A stretch of DNA of 52,494 nucleotides, taken from contig DHNG01000001.1 in the NCBI GenBank assembly GCA_002409405.1, forward strand, positions 74,346 to 126,839, given 5' to 3'. The notes below the pieces were generated by a model. It was given only the letters and a program-made list of their open reading frames with translations, was not told the DNA's origin and did not search any database. Shown piece by piece: positions 34,104-42,840 of the stretch (position 1 is its first letter; every line of letters begins with the position of its first letter). The DNA is from Flavobacteriales bacterium UBA5422 (GTDB lineage: Bacteria > Bacteroidota > Bacteroidia > Flavobacteriales_D > Crocinitomicaceae). The translations under genes were made by a program, and so were the position numbers.

Positions 34104-36155
34104 ATGCAACGATATAAAAGCTATGCGCTCGGTCAGTGGATTGACGGAGAAGGTGTGGAAACCAGTTTGTTTAATGCCATTACGGGCGAACAGATCGGAG
34201 AACTTTCAAGTAAAGGATTTGACTATGCCGCAATTTTAAATTACGGGCGTACAACCGGAGGGAAGGTGTTGAGAAAAATGACGTTTCAGGAGCGTGGACG
34301 TATGCTGAAAGCACTGGCGTTGTACCTGTTGGAACGAAAAGAAAAATATTACCAGGTCAGTGCCTGGACTGGGGCAACCCGCGTGGATTCATGGATTGAC
34401 ATCGAAGGAGGAATCGGAAACTTGTTTGCCAATGCTTCATTGAGAAGACAATTCCCGGATTTGCCCTATTATGTGGATGGAAGCGCAGCGCCATTGTCTA
34501 AAAATGGTTCGTTCATAGGACATCACATCATGGTACCAAAAGAAGGAGTTGCCATTCACGTGAATGCATTCAATTTCCCGGTATGGGGTATGTTGGAGAA
34601 AATCGCGGTGAATTTTATGGCAGGAGTTCCTGCGGTGGTTAAACCATCAAGTGTAACGGGATTCTTGACGCAGGTTGTGGTGGAAGACATTGTCGCTTCA
34701 GGAATTTTACCGGAAGGTTCATTGCAGTTAATTTTAGGTTCAGCAAGAGAATTGATCGAACATGTAAATTCTTCGGATGTGGTTACATTTACAGGGAGTG
34801 CCGACACCGGCTTGAAACTGAAATCTAACCCGGTTGTTGCTCGCAACAATGTTCCGTTTAACCTGGAAGCAGATTCATTGAACGCTACGATTCTGGGGAA
34901 AAAAGCAGTTCCGGGAACAGTAGAGTTTGACCTGTTTGTTAAGGAGGCAGTAAAAGAAATCACAATCAAAGCAGGGCAGAAATGTACGGCGGTACGTCGT
35001 ATTTTCGTACCGGAAGAGTTGATTGATGATGTACAGAAAGCCATTGCTGCTCGTTTGTCATCTGTAGTAATCGGAGATCCTGCAACAGAAGGTGTTCGTA
35101 TGGGATCACTGGCATCACAAGGGCAGGTACAGGCAGTGCGTGAGAGTGTTGAATTACTCACACGTTCACAACAAATCGTATACGGAGACCTGGATCACTT
35201 TGAAGTAACAGGTGCCGACAGACAAAAAGGAGCGTTTTTCTCCCCGATTCTGTTCAGAAATGACAATCCGTTCGTCGATACGGATGTACACAACATTGAA
35301 GCATTCGGACCAGTTTCTACCATCATGCCGTATAAAGAAATAGAAGATGCTGTAGAACTGGCAAAAATGGGGAAAGGGTCCCTGGTTTCTTCCATCGTTA
35401 CGCCGTGTGATAAAGAAGCGAAGGAATACGTTATCGGAGCGGCGAGCATGCACGGACGTATTTTGGTGCTGAATGAAAGTTGTGCGAAAGAAAGTACAGG
35501 ACACGGTTCTCCAATGCCGTTGCTGACACACGGAGGTCCCGGACGTGCCGGAGGTGGTGAAGAAATGGGTGGAAAACGCGGTGTATTGCATTACCTGCAG
35601 CGAACAGCAATTCAAGGGCACCCGACAACCATCACAGCGATTACGGAACAATTTCAGGTTGGAGCAGCCATGCCGGAAGCAAATCCACATGTATTCAGAA
35701 AACATTTTGAGGAATTGGTAGTTGGTGAAACGGTATTTACACACAAGCATACGGTTACGGAAACAGACATCGTGAACTTTGCGAATGTTTCGGGCGATAA
35801 TTTCTATGCACACATGGACGAAACTTCATTGGAAGGAACGATCTTTGAACGCCGTGTGGCACATGGATATTTTATCCTTTCTAAAGCAGCCGGATTGTTT
35901 GTCGATCCGAAAAAAGGACCAGTCCTGCTGAATTACGGAATCGATGAAGCACGTTTTACAAAACCTGTGTACCCCGGAGCAACAATCGGTGTTCGTTTTA
36001 CGGTAAAAGAAAAAGTGGATCAGGAAAAACGGAGTGAGGAAGATATCGCAAAAGGAATCGTTAAATTTTTAGTAGACATCTACGATGAGACAGGAGAAAC
36101 AGTAGGAATTGCGACAATTCTGACGATGGTGAAAAAACTGGATCAGTCGAAGTAA
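34104..36155 (+). CDS. paaZ: PaaZ-like bifunctional aldehyde dehydrogenase / enoyl-CoA hydratase
   Basis: A 683-residue fusion. The aldehyde dehydrogenase part (about 1-520) has HVNAFNFPVWGMLEKIAVN (152-170), the general-base glutamate E255 in FNLEADSLN, and the catalytic cysteine C294 in KAGQKCTAVRR. The C-terminal hot-dog domain (about 535-680) is a MaoC-type hydratase with NFANVSGDNFYAHMDE, containing the catalytic Asp and His. PaaZ opens the oxepin-CoA ring in phenylacetate breakdown and oxidises the resulting aldehyde. No other phenylacetate genes are in the window, so the substrate here is less sure. TATCTTTA at 34069-34076 is one base off the -7 consensus. The gene is monocistronic and closed by a strong terminator. 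Confidence 0.9.
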   Translation: MQRYKSYALGQWIDGEGVETSLFNAITGEQIGELSSKGFDYAAILNYGRTTGGKVLRKMTFQERGRMLKALALYLLERKEKYYQVSAWTGATRVDSWIDIEGGIGNLFANASLRRQFPDLPYYVDGSAAPLSKNGSFIGHHIMVPKEGVAIHVNAFNFPVWGMLEKIAVNFMAGVPAVVKPSSVTGFLTQVVVEDIVASGILPEGSLQLILGSARELIEHVNSSDVVTFTGSADTGLKLKSNPVVARNNVPFNLEADSLNATILGKKAVPGTVEFDLFVKEAVKEITIKAGQKCTAVRRIFVPEELIDDVQKAIAARLSSVVIGDPATEGVRMGSLASQGQVQAVRESVELLTRSQQIVYGDLDHFEVTGADRQKGAFFSPILFRNDNPFVDTDVHNIEAFGPVSTIMPYKEIEDAVELAKMGKGSLVSSIVTPCDKEAKEYVIGAASMHGRILVLNESCAKESTGHGSPMPLLTHGGPGRAGGGEEMGGKRGVLHYLQRTAIQGHPTTITAITEQFQVGAAMPEANPHVFRKHFEELVVGETVFTHKHTVTETDIVNFANVSGDNFYAHMDETSLEGTIFERRVAHGYFILSKAAGLFVDPKKGPVLLNYGIDEARFTKPVYPGATIGVRFTVKEKVDQEKRSEEDIAKGIVKFLVDIYDETGETVGIATILTMVKKLDQSK

Positions 36156-36175
36156 AAGATTGGAAATAAGCAATG

Positions 36176-36206
36176 AAAAGAGGGATGAAAATTCCTCTTT
36201 TTTTAT
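36176..36206 (+). terminator. Rho-independent terminator of paaZ
   Basis: AAAAGAGG (36176-36183) and CCTCTTTT (36194-36201) form a perfect eight-pair stem with a ten-base loop, running into a tract of seven or more Ts. Confidence 0.85.
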
Positions 36207-36224
36207 TCTATTGAGTATAAAAAG

Positions 36225-36255
36225 TTGAATGTATCGAAAAATCAGTCTACATTTG
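36225..36255 (+). promoter_or_regulatory. Complete -33/-7 promoter of the large FG-GAP protein
   Basis: TTG at 36225-36227, a 20-base spacer, then TACATTTG at 36248-36255. Both boxes and the spacing fit the Bacteroidota consensus TTG-N17-23-TAnnTTTG. The ATG lies 25 bases downstream. This is the best promoter in the window. Confidence 0.7.
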
Positions 36256-36280
36256 ACAAAAATTAAAACACACACGTTAG

Positions 36281-39200
36281 ATGAATCAACTACTTACGCT
36301 CGTTATTTTGTTTATTTCTTTTATCGGATTTTCTCAGTCGCCATTTTTATACAGAGATGTCCCCACGGTAGCTACTTTACCGGATATGTCCAACAATATA
36401 CAATTCATTGATTTGGATAATGACGGGGATGAAGATCTGATAAACATTGTTAACAATACCATCAGAATCTACACATCGAACGGAATTGCTATTGACAGTT
36501 TGAATCACATTGAAATAAGCATTCCCGGTGGAAATCAGATTTCTTTTGTTGATTGGGATCAGGATGGGTTAAAAGATATTGTAACTATCATCGGTTCTTT
36601 AGGAGTATTTGACATTAAAATTTTAAAAAATTCCGGTGGTTTTACATTTGATGCTCCATTCAGTATATATAACGGTTATAACAGTAGTTTTGATGTGACT
36701 GATGTAAATGCTGACGGTTACCCGGATTTGGTCTCACTGTTTAATAATCAGGTCACCATTTTTGAAAACCAGGGTGGAAATTTAGCTGTGAATACAACTT
36801 CTTTTGTCTATCCGTTGGCTCATTTAGGTTCCGGAACTAAAACTATTTTGTTTGAAGATGTGGACAACGATGGGTTGAAAGAAATGGTGTTTAAGTCGAC
36901 CTGGAATAAAATTTACATTTATTCACATACAGGAACGTATGATTATACATTACAAGATTCAATTATTTCCACCAGCATAGGGAAACTAGACTACCCTCAA
37001 TCCATTTTTTTGTATGATTTAAATAATGATGGAAAAAATGAAATCATTACCAGAAACGGAGGTACATTTAGTGTTTTCAGCTGGCAATCAGGGTTTGATT
37101 ACAATGTTGTTTATTCAGGAAATGCAACGTATACTGTTTCAGGAGGGAGTACAATTGCGACAACAATCCCATTGTCAGATTTTTATGATGTTGACCAGGA
37201 CGGTTTTTTAGATATCGTTGCCGGAAATTATGTGTTCTTTAACAACGGGAATTTTACATTTAATAGAGTCATTATTAATAGTTCTGCCGTTTTTGACACT
37301 CCTGACTACAAATGTACAGATATGGACAATGACGGAAACACGGATATTTGTTATGTATATACAATTGCCAATCTGATTACAAGCACTTCGGAATATGAAG
37401 CTTTTTTCAGAAGTGAAAACAATACCGGACAGGTGATTGAACCCAAACAGTTGATATGGCATTTGTGGGGGTATACCAATACCGATGGAGATGTCGTTGA
37501 CTTTGATAATGACGGGGACATGGATGTCTTTGGATTTAACAGAGGGAAAACAATTCTATGGGAAAACATCAATGACACCTTGTTTCCTAAGGTGTTAAGT
37601 TCCGGATTACCGTATTTTACATCGTATGTTGACTTTGTTGATATTAACCAGGATGGCTATCCGGATATCGTGTATGATGTATTAAATGATTTAGGAAACG
37701 ACCAACACAGGTACCGGTTAAATAGTGGAGGAACAACACTTGGAAATGTGCAGGTTATCGGTAATTCAGATATGTTGTTAAAGCTAATTGATGATATTGA
37801 TGATGATGGAATCGATGAATTGTTTTATCATCTTACGAGTGGCTCCTCGAATACTGTTTACATGTATAAATTAAATACGGGTGTTCCTGTTTTGGCAACT
37901 TCCTTTTCGTGGTCTCAGCTATCGGTTAAGGATGCAATGATTCGGATTGGAGATTACAATCTGGACGGATTTAAAGACATTGTTATTCAGATGAAATCAA
38001 CAAGCGGAAGTACTAATCGGTTATTTATTGCCAAGAATAATGGAAGCAATAACTTTTCCGTTGTTCAGAATATTAGTTCCGGCAACGCTGCTTCTCTGAT
38101 CGGTATTGTTGATGCAGACGGGGATTCGTATCCGGATATTATTTGTCACAATGATAATAACAGGATTTATAGTTTTAAAAACAACCAAGGAACAATTTCT
38201 TCTTCGGTTTCAACTATCAGTACACTTCCGGGAATGAGTGGTGCGACAGGTATGCAGACAGATTTTAACGGAGATGGACTGGATGATCTTGTCGTTCAGT
38301 CGTTCTCATCCTCCGGAAATCAATTTTTGTTTAGAAACAATGGAAATGGATTTACCCATATTTCAACAGTACCTAATCCCAGACGACTCGTTAGCGTTCA
38401 AGATATAGATAATGACGGAGACGAAGATGTTATCTGTACGAATGCCTGGTATGAAAACACATCCAATGCTTTATTCGAAATGCAGGGGTTGGTTTTTTAT
38501 GACGTAAACGAAAACGGAGTTTTTGATTCACCGACAGATATTACTTTCCCGTATTTCCCTATTGAATTGAATTCCGGCTGGGGAACCTTTTATACGGATG
38601 AAAATGGTTATTTTGAAACATCACTAGGATCTGTTGAAGGAAATTATTCCTTTGCAATCGATCCATCGGTATCAACACAATTTGCTGCAACGACAACTCC
38701 TTATCCTTCTATTGTTACTGTCAACAATGCGAACCCTCAGGGAAGTGCAGAGGTGGGTGTATCCAACCTGTTTAATAATATGAACGGAACATTTGATATC
38801 AACTTGCTTGGAAACAGATGTAACGAACCAGGGCGAATTGTACTGAATTATCAGAATTTTTCTCCTGAGGTTGCAACTGCCCAATTAAAACTTGTTTTAG
38901 CTGAAAACAGTTCGTTCATTTCATCCAATCAGGTTCCGGTGCAATCTACGGATACGCTCTTGTGGGAGTTGACTGACCTCAATCCTTTTGAACACGGAAA
39001 TTTTTATGCTGACATTCAATTACCCCCTACATCATCAATGGGGGATACAATGGTGTTTTATGCAGAATTTATTTTGAATGGCGTATCACTTGGTTCAGAT
39101 ACGTTAACCGATCAGATTCAGCAGATTCTTACCTGTGCTTACGATCCGAATGACAAACAAATTACGATGAACGAGAATGTCTATTTCGGCGATTCTACGT

Positions 39201-42019
39201 TTTTGTACGCGGATGATCTGGAATACACCATCCGGTTTCAAAATACAGGAAACGATACCGCTGTAAATGTTGTGATCGTTGACAATCTATCCGATAAATT
39301 CGACTGGAATTCTGTCAAACCGATATCAGCAAGTCATTCATATAATTTTTCGATCGATTCAATAGGACGAATTAATGTGACGTTCAAGAATATTTATCTT
39401 CCGGACAGTACAACGGATTTGCTGGGAAGTATGGGATACATCAAATTTAAGTTGAAGTACAGAGAAAATGCACCCCATTATGTACTTGTCAATAATTATG
39501 CACGGATATATTTTGATCAAAACCCACCTATTTTTACAGACCCGGTTTCATTTTATCGGGTTGATTGCAAGGATTTCGTCAACATTAATACAATCCCCTC
39601 ATTGTGTGAATACAAAACATTACAGGTATCCAATACACGCCCCAACTTCTTTCAATTTACACAATTATGGTCAATTGACAATCAAACCGCAACGACTTCA
39701 TCGGCTTCATTTTCCGGACTCACTCCCGGAGAACAAATACTGAATTTTAAATTAACAAACAATGCGTGCCAGATAGATACCAATATTACGATTACAGTAT
39801 ATCCTAAACCTGATATTGTTTTGAATGTCGGAAGTTTAACACATGTCTGTCTGAACGATACGTTTACTGTTACCGCAAATTACAATGTCAACTGGTCTGT
39901 TTCAGGTGGAAACTATACATGGAATAGTTTAGGAACGGGAACAGAATTAGTGCGACCATACACTTCATCAACATATCTGCGGGCTATCTATTCTGAAAAT
40001 AATTGTTCGGATACAGTATCTTTTACTATTCTCATTAAGAACATCAGTACTCAGATCCATAATTCTGTTGGAACCTATTATGTTTGTCCGGATGATGTTA
40101 TAAATATGCAGAGTAATTACGATTCAATTATATGGAATGTCAATTATACGAATAATCCTACGTTGAATTATAGTGATACAAGCACTTCCCATAGTTTGTT
40201 TATAAATAACAGCCCTGTCGTACTGAATGCATCGGCAGAAGTAAATGGTTGTACATATAAACGCACGTCTTATTTTCATTTAGTGGAAGAGTTACAAGAA
40301 GAAAACTTAAAAGTTCGGATTGACCAGCAATCAGGTTTTTATAGCCACATACAAGGTCCGTTAGTTCTCAACGATACAACCTATATTTGTACGTCAAGAC
40401 CCTATTCGTTAAGGTCACCAACAAAGACAAATTGGTATAAAGATGGTGTGTTGTTGTCTTACAACTTTAATTTTACTCCGACTCAATCCGGAACATATCA
40501 GGTAGGATGTGATAAAATTCCATTTACGATTATTCTGAATCAAAGTGAACAGATTTCTAATACAATTTACCTCTGTCCGGGATCAAATTATACCTATTCC
40601 GATGGAACGACTGTTACGAATATACAAGCCAATCAAACCCATGTATCAACGCAACAGGATTTCTTTTTATGTAACACGGTTACAACAACAAATCTGATTG
40701 TTATATCACCAACTGCAACAATGGAGACAATACAGTTATGTCCCGGAGCGAATTATACCTATCCGGATGGTACAACACTACAGAACCTGCAGTCTAACAC
40801 ATCACATGTTTCCTATCTTGCGAGTGTAAATGGGTGCGACAGTGCCGTTGTTACGACACATCTGGAGCTATTAACACCGTTGGCTTCATCTGAAACGGTT
40901 CAGTTATGTATAGGAGAAAATTATACCTATCCGGATGGCACAACAGTACAAAATTTACAGTCCAATGCTTCGCATGTTTCACATATTCCAAATGCAACGG
41001 GTTGCGATAGCCTTATTATTACAACGAATTTGCAATTATTGACCCCGTTGACTTCATCAGAAACGGTTCAGTTGTGTATCGGGGGAAATTACACCTATCC
41101 GGATGGCACAACAGTGCAGAATTTGCAGTCCGATGCTTTGTATGTTTCACATATTCCAAATGCAACGGGTTGTGATAGCCTTATTATTACAACGAATTTG
41201 CAATTATTGACCCCGTTGACTTCATCAGAAACGATCCAGTTGTGTATTGGTTCTGATTACACCTATCCGGATGGTACAACAGTGCAGAATTTGCAGTCCG
41301 ATGCTTTGTATGTTTCACATATTCCAAATGCAAACGGTTGTGATAGCCTCATTATTACAACGAATCTGGATGTATTGATACCGTTGACTTCATCTGAAAC
41401 GATCCAGTTGTGTATCGGTTCTGATTACACCTATCCGGATGGTACAACAGTGCAGAATTTGCAGTCTAATACTTCGTATGTTTCACATATTCTAAATGCA
41501 ACGGGTTGTGATAGCCTGATTGTCACAACTAATTTAGAGACGAAACAAGTTGATTTTGTGACAACAGTCACTTCTTCAAGTATTGAGGTTGTTACAAACG
41601 GCACCTCAATACAATGGTTGGATTGCAATGCTGGTTATGCTCCGATTTCACAACAAACAGGATCTACTTTCCACCCGACGGAAGATGGTAACTATGCTGC
41701 AGAAATTAACTATTCAGGATGTATAGATACAACAGAATGTATAAACATAACCCTTTTAGATGTTGCATCGTTGAATCAAAATGGGTTCAGGTATTTTCCA
41801 AATCCGGTGAAAAAAGAATTGATTATTCTACTACCTGAATATGAAAAAGAAATCGAAGTTTTTGTACGCGATGTGAATGGAAGAGCGGTTGTTTTTCAGA
41901 AATTTGAAAATAGTTCGGAATTAATTCTTCCGTTTGATGAATTAAGTGAGGGCGTATACATCGTCACTGTTCGAACACCACGCTATGAAAAGCAAATAAA
42001 GATTCATAAAGAAGATTAG
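36281..42019 (+). CDS. Giant FG-GAP repeat surface protein with type IX (type A) sorting domain
   Basis: A 1912-residue exported protein. Residues 1-19 are a signal peptide (ending GFSQS). About 25-720 hold some fourteen FG-GAP/VCBS-type repeats with calcium-loop motifs of the form D-x-D-x-DG, for instance DLDNDGDEDLI, DWDQDGLKDIV, DVNADGYPDLV and DFNGDGLDDLV. A DUF7619-like beta domain follows at about 945-1085, with AYDPNDKQI and ARIYFDQNPPI. Next are immunoglobulin-like regions, then tandem 56-residue repeats (about 1482-1750), and last a type A sorting domain (about 1835-1912) with FRYFPNPVKKELII and EGVYIVTVRTPRYEKQIKIH. The product should be secreted by the type IX system and attached to the cell surface, perhaps for adhesion. 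It has its own promoter and terminator. Confidence 0.93.
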   Translation: MNQLLTLVILFISFIGFSQSPFLYRDVPTVATLPDMSNNIQFIDLDNDGDEDLINIVNNTIRIYTSNGIAIDSLNHIEISIPGGNQISFVDWDQDGLKDIVTIIGSLGVFDIKILKNSGGFTFDAPFSIYNGYNSSFDVTDVNADGYPDLVSLFNNQVTIFENQGGNLAVNTTSFVYPLAHLGSGTKTILFEDVDNDGLKEMVFKSTWNKIYIYSHTGTYDYTLQDSIISTSIGKLDYPQSIFLYDLNNDGKNEIITRNGGTFSVFSWQSGFDYNVVYSGNATYTVSGGSTIATTIPLSDFYDVDQDGFLDIVAGNYVFFNNGNFTFNRVIINSSAVFDTPDYKCTDMDNDGNTDICYVYTIANLITSTSEYEAFFRSENNTGQVIEPKQLIWHLWGYTNTDGDVVDFDNDGDMDVFGFNRGKTILWENINDTLFPKVLSSGLPYFTSYVDFVDINQDGYPDIVYDVLNDLGNDQHRYRLNSGGTTLGNVQVIGNSDMLLKLIDDIDDDGIDELFYHLTSGSSNTVYMYKLNTGVPVLATSFSWSQLSVKDAMIRIGDYNLDGFKDIVIQMKSTSGSTNRLFIAKNNGSNNFSVVQNISSGNAASLIGIVDADGDSYPDIICHNDNNRIYSFKNNQGTISSSVSTISTLPGMSGATGMQTDFNGDGLDDLVVQSFSSSGNQFLFRNNGNGFTHISTVPNPRRLVSVQDIDNDGDEDVICTNAWYENTSNALFEMQGLVFYDVNENGVFDSPTDITFPYFPIELNSGWGTFYTDENGYFETSLGSVEGNYSFAIDPSVSTQFAATTTPYPSIVTVNNANPQGSAEVGVSNLFNNMNGTFDINLLGNRCNEPGRIVLNYQNFSPEVATAQLKLVLAENSSFISSNQVPVQSTDTLLWELTDLNPFEHGNFYADIQLPPTSSMGDTMVFYAEFILNGVSLGSDTLTDQIQQILTCAYDPNDKQITMNENVYFGDSTFLYADDLEYTIRFQNTGNDTAVNVVIVDNLSDKFDWNSVKPISASHSYNFSIDSIGRINVTFKNIYLPDSTTDLLGSMGYIKFKLKYRENAPHYVLVNNYARIYFDQNPPIFTDPVSFYRVDCKDFVNINTIPSLCEYKTLQVSNTRPNFFQFTQLWSIDNQTATTSSASFSGLTPGEQILNFKLTNNACQIDTNITITVYPKPDIVLNVGSLTHVCLNDTFTVTANYNVNWSVSGGNYTWNSLGTGTELVRPYTSSTYLRAIYSENNCSDTVSFTILIKNISTQIHNSVGTYYVCPDDVINMQSNYDSIIWNVNYTNNPTLNYSDTSTSHSLFINNSPVVLNASAEVNGCTYKRTSYFHLVEELQEENLKVRIDQQSGFYSHIQGPLVLNDTTYICTSRPYSLRSPTKTNWYKDGVLLSYNFNFTPTQSGTYQVGCDKIPFTIILNQSEQISNTIYLCPGSNYTYSDGTTVTNIQANQTHVSTQQDFFLCNTVTTTNLIVISPTATMETIQLCPGANYTYPDGTTLQNLQSNTSHVSYLASVNGCDSAVVTTHLELLTPLASSETVQLCIGENYTYPDGTTVQNLQSNASHVSHIPNATGCDSLIITTNLQLLTPLTSSETVQLCIGGNYTYPDGTTVQNLQSDALYVSHIPNATGCDSLIITTNLQLLTPLTSSETIQLCIGSDYTYPDGTTVQNLQSDALYVSHIPNANGCDSLIITTNLDVLIPLTSSETIQLCIGSDYTYPDGTTVQNLQSNTSYVSHILNATGCDSLIVTTNLETKQVDFVTTVTSSSIEVVTNGTSIQWLDCNAGYAPISQQTGSTFHPTEDGNYAAEINYSGCIDTTECINITLLDVASLNQNGFRYFPNPVKKELIILLPEYEKEIEVFVRDVNGRAVVFQKFENSSELILPFDELSEGVYIVTVRTPRYEKQIKIHKED
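40724..41545 (+). repeat. Tandem 168-base coding repeats in the giant surface protein
   Basis: Five units begin at 40724, 40892, 41060, 41228 and 41396, exactly 168 bases (56 residues) apart; a weaker unit at 40559 is 165 bases. Each encodes QLC-x-G, YTYPDGTT and GCDS motifs. Neighbouring units are nearly identical over long stretches: the last 85 or so bases of units 2 and 3 differ at one position. This points to recent duplication or gene conversion. Confidence 0.92.
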
Positions 42020-42031
42020 AGAAATAAGAAC

Positions 42032-42065
42032 AAAGCCCTTCGGAACAATCTGAAGGGCTTTTATG
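42032..42065 (+). terminator. Rho-independent terminator of the giant surface protein
   Basis: AAAGCCCTTC (42032-42041) pairs with GAAGGGCTTT (42052-42061), ten perfect pairs with a ten-base loop, then TTATGTTT. The tract is mixed but the stem is strong. Confidence 0.8.
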
Positions 42066-42124
42066 TTTCAATGAACGGGTAATTTGTAATGAGAAATAAA
42101 AAAGTTGAGCTAACGTTCGACTAA

Positions 42125-42430
42125 TTCCTTCACAGTTTCTCCGTAATAGTCGACTTCATTTTTGTTAATTTTTACGGAGAACAGTTTGCAACAGTTTGCG
42201 AAAATGTTCAGGTATTGACATTAAACAGCATCCCGAAACAGTTTCAAAAGAAAGGAGTACCGGAAACGATTAATAGCTATGAGTTGATGGCAAAAATACT
42301 GGTGCTAAACTGGAAAAACTCTCCTCCACACTATAAAAATATGATTCAGCCGGGTTATTCAGGAACGCTAACTGCAATTCGTATGGGAAGTGACGGGGTT
42401 GTTTATGCCTGTCAATTATTGACGGATTAA
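42125..42430 (+). pseudogene. Decayed CAP-domain protein fragment
   Basis: The frame is open from just after a TAA at 42122 to a TAA at 42428 but has no ATG at its start. The translation contains NFYGEQFATVCENVQVL, then LNWKNSPPHYKNMIQPGYS and GVVYACQLLTD, which is the C-terminal half of a CAP/SCP domain: the G-E-N-V segment, the W-x2-SPPH-x-NM motif, and the final strand. CAP proteins are secreted and usually begin with a signal peptide and a conserved His-containing helix; both are missing. A terminator lies directly upstream, so there is no sign of transcription. I read it as a truncated remnant. A functional small ORF from the TTG at 42215 is possible but unlikely. Confidence 0.6.
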
Positions 42431-42732
42431 TTTACGTAATCATCTGCGAGCAAATGACTCAAATCCGGACGACGTGAAAAGACCTTCACTACAAACGGAC
42501 AGGTCGGATAAATCTTGATCCCTTTTTCGGTTGCAAATTCAATCAATTGATCAAATAACGGCATTCCCAGTCGATGATCCCGGAATTCATCGTGTACCAG
42601 CGTACCGTTCGCATTGATGTTGTCATTCTCCAGCCATTTGTACTTAATGTACCCGGCTTCCTTACCATCCACTTCCGCGACAAAGCGCCCTTCTTTACCG
42701 TCGTCTATGTGTTTAAATGTACTTGTGCTCAT
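42427..42732 (-). CDS. Small GNAT-fold N-acetyltransferase (NATD1/YjdJ-like)
   Basis: A 101-residue protein of the short GNAT type (Acetyltransf_CG). FVAEVDGKEAGYIKYKWL gives the first strands, VHDEFRDHRLGMPLFDQLIEFA carries the acetyl-CoA pyrophosphate-binding turn (R-x2-x-G-x-P, a variant of R-x2-G-x-G/A), and IYPTCPFVVKVFSRRPD is the signature end. Substrates of this group are largely unknown; acetyl transfer from acetyl-CoA in the cytoplasm is the family activity. An in-frame ATG 45 bases upstream would add an N-terminus unlike the family, so I start at 42732. Its stop overlaps the end of the CAP remnant. It lies downstream of the S9 peptidase on the same strand, but a long inverted repeat separates the two. 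Confidence 0.82.
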   Translation of the reverse strand: MSTSTFKHIDDGKEGRFVAEVDGKEAGYIKYKWLENDNINANGTLVHDEFRDHRLGMPLFDQLIEFATEKGIKIYPTCPFVVKVFSRRPDLSHLLADDYVN

Positions 42733-42763
42733 CGTATTTTTGTTTGAATTGCAAATGCTTGAA

Positions 42764-42840
42764 TTATTAGTTATCAATTATCAAAGGTTGATTATTAAAA
42801 AAGTTACTTGATAATTCAACCATTCATAATTGATAATTAC
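42764..42840. repeat. Long AT-rich imperfect inverted repeat
   Basis: TTATCAATTAT (42771-42781) pairs perfectly with ATAATTGATAA (42826-42836); inside, GGTTG (42786-42790) pairs with CAACC (42817-42821), and TTAT with ATAA further in. The arms together span about 75 bases and the right end overlaps the S9 peptidase stop codon. It could fold as a large hairpin that stops peptidase transcription, or be a mobile palindromic repeat. Confidence 0.55.

Noticed and set aside
34556..35161. 201-codon open frame on the minus strand inside paaZ
   Set aside because: Antisense to conserved aldehyde dehydrogenase motifs; the translation looks like no protein.
40559..41545. 168-base repeats as a CRISPR or mobile repeat
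   Set aside because: They are in frame, encode a conserved 56-residue protein unit and lie within one large gene.
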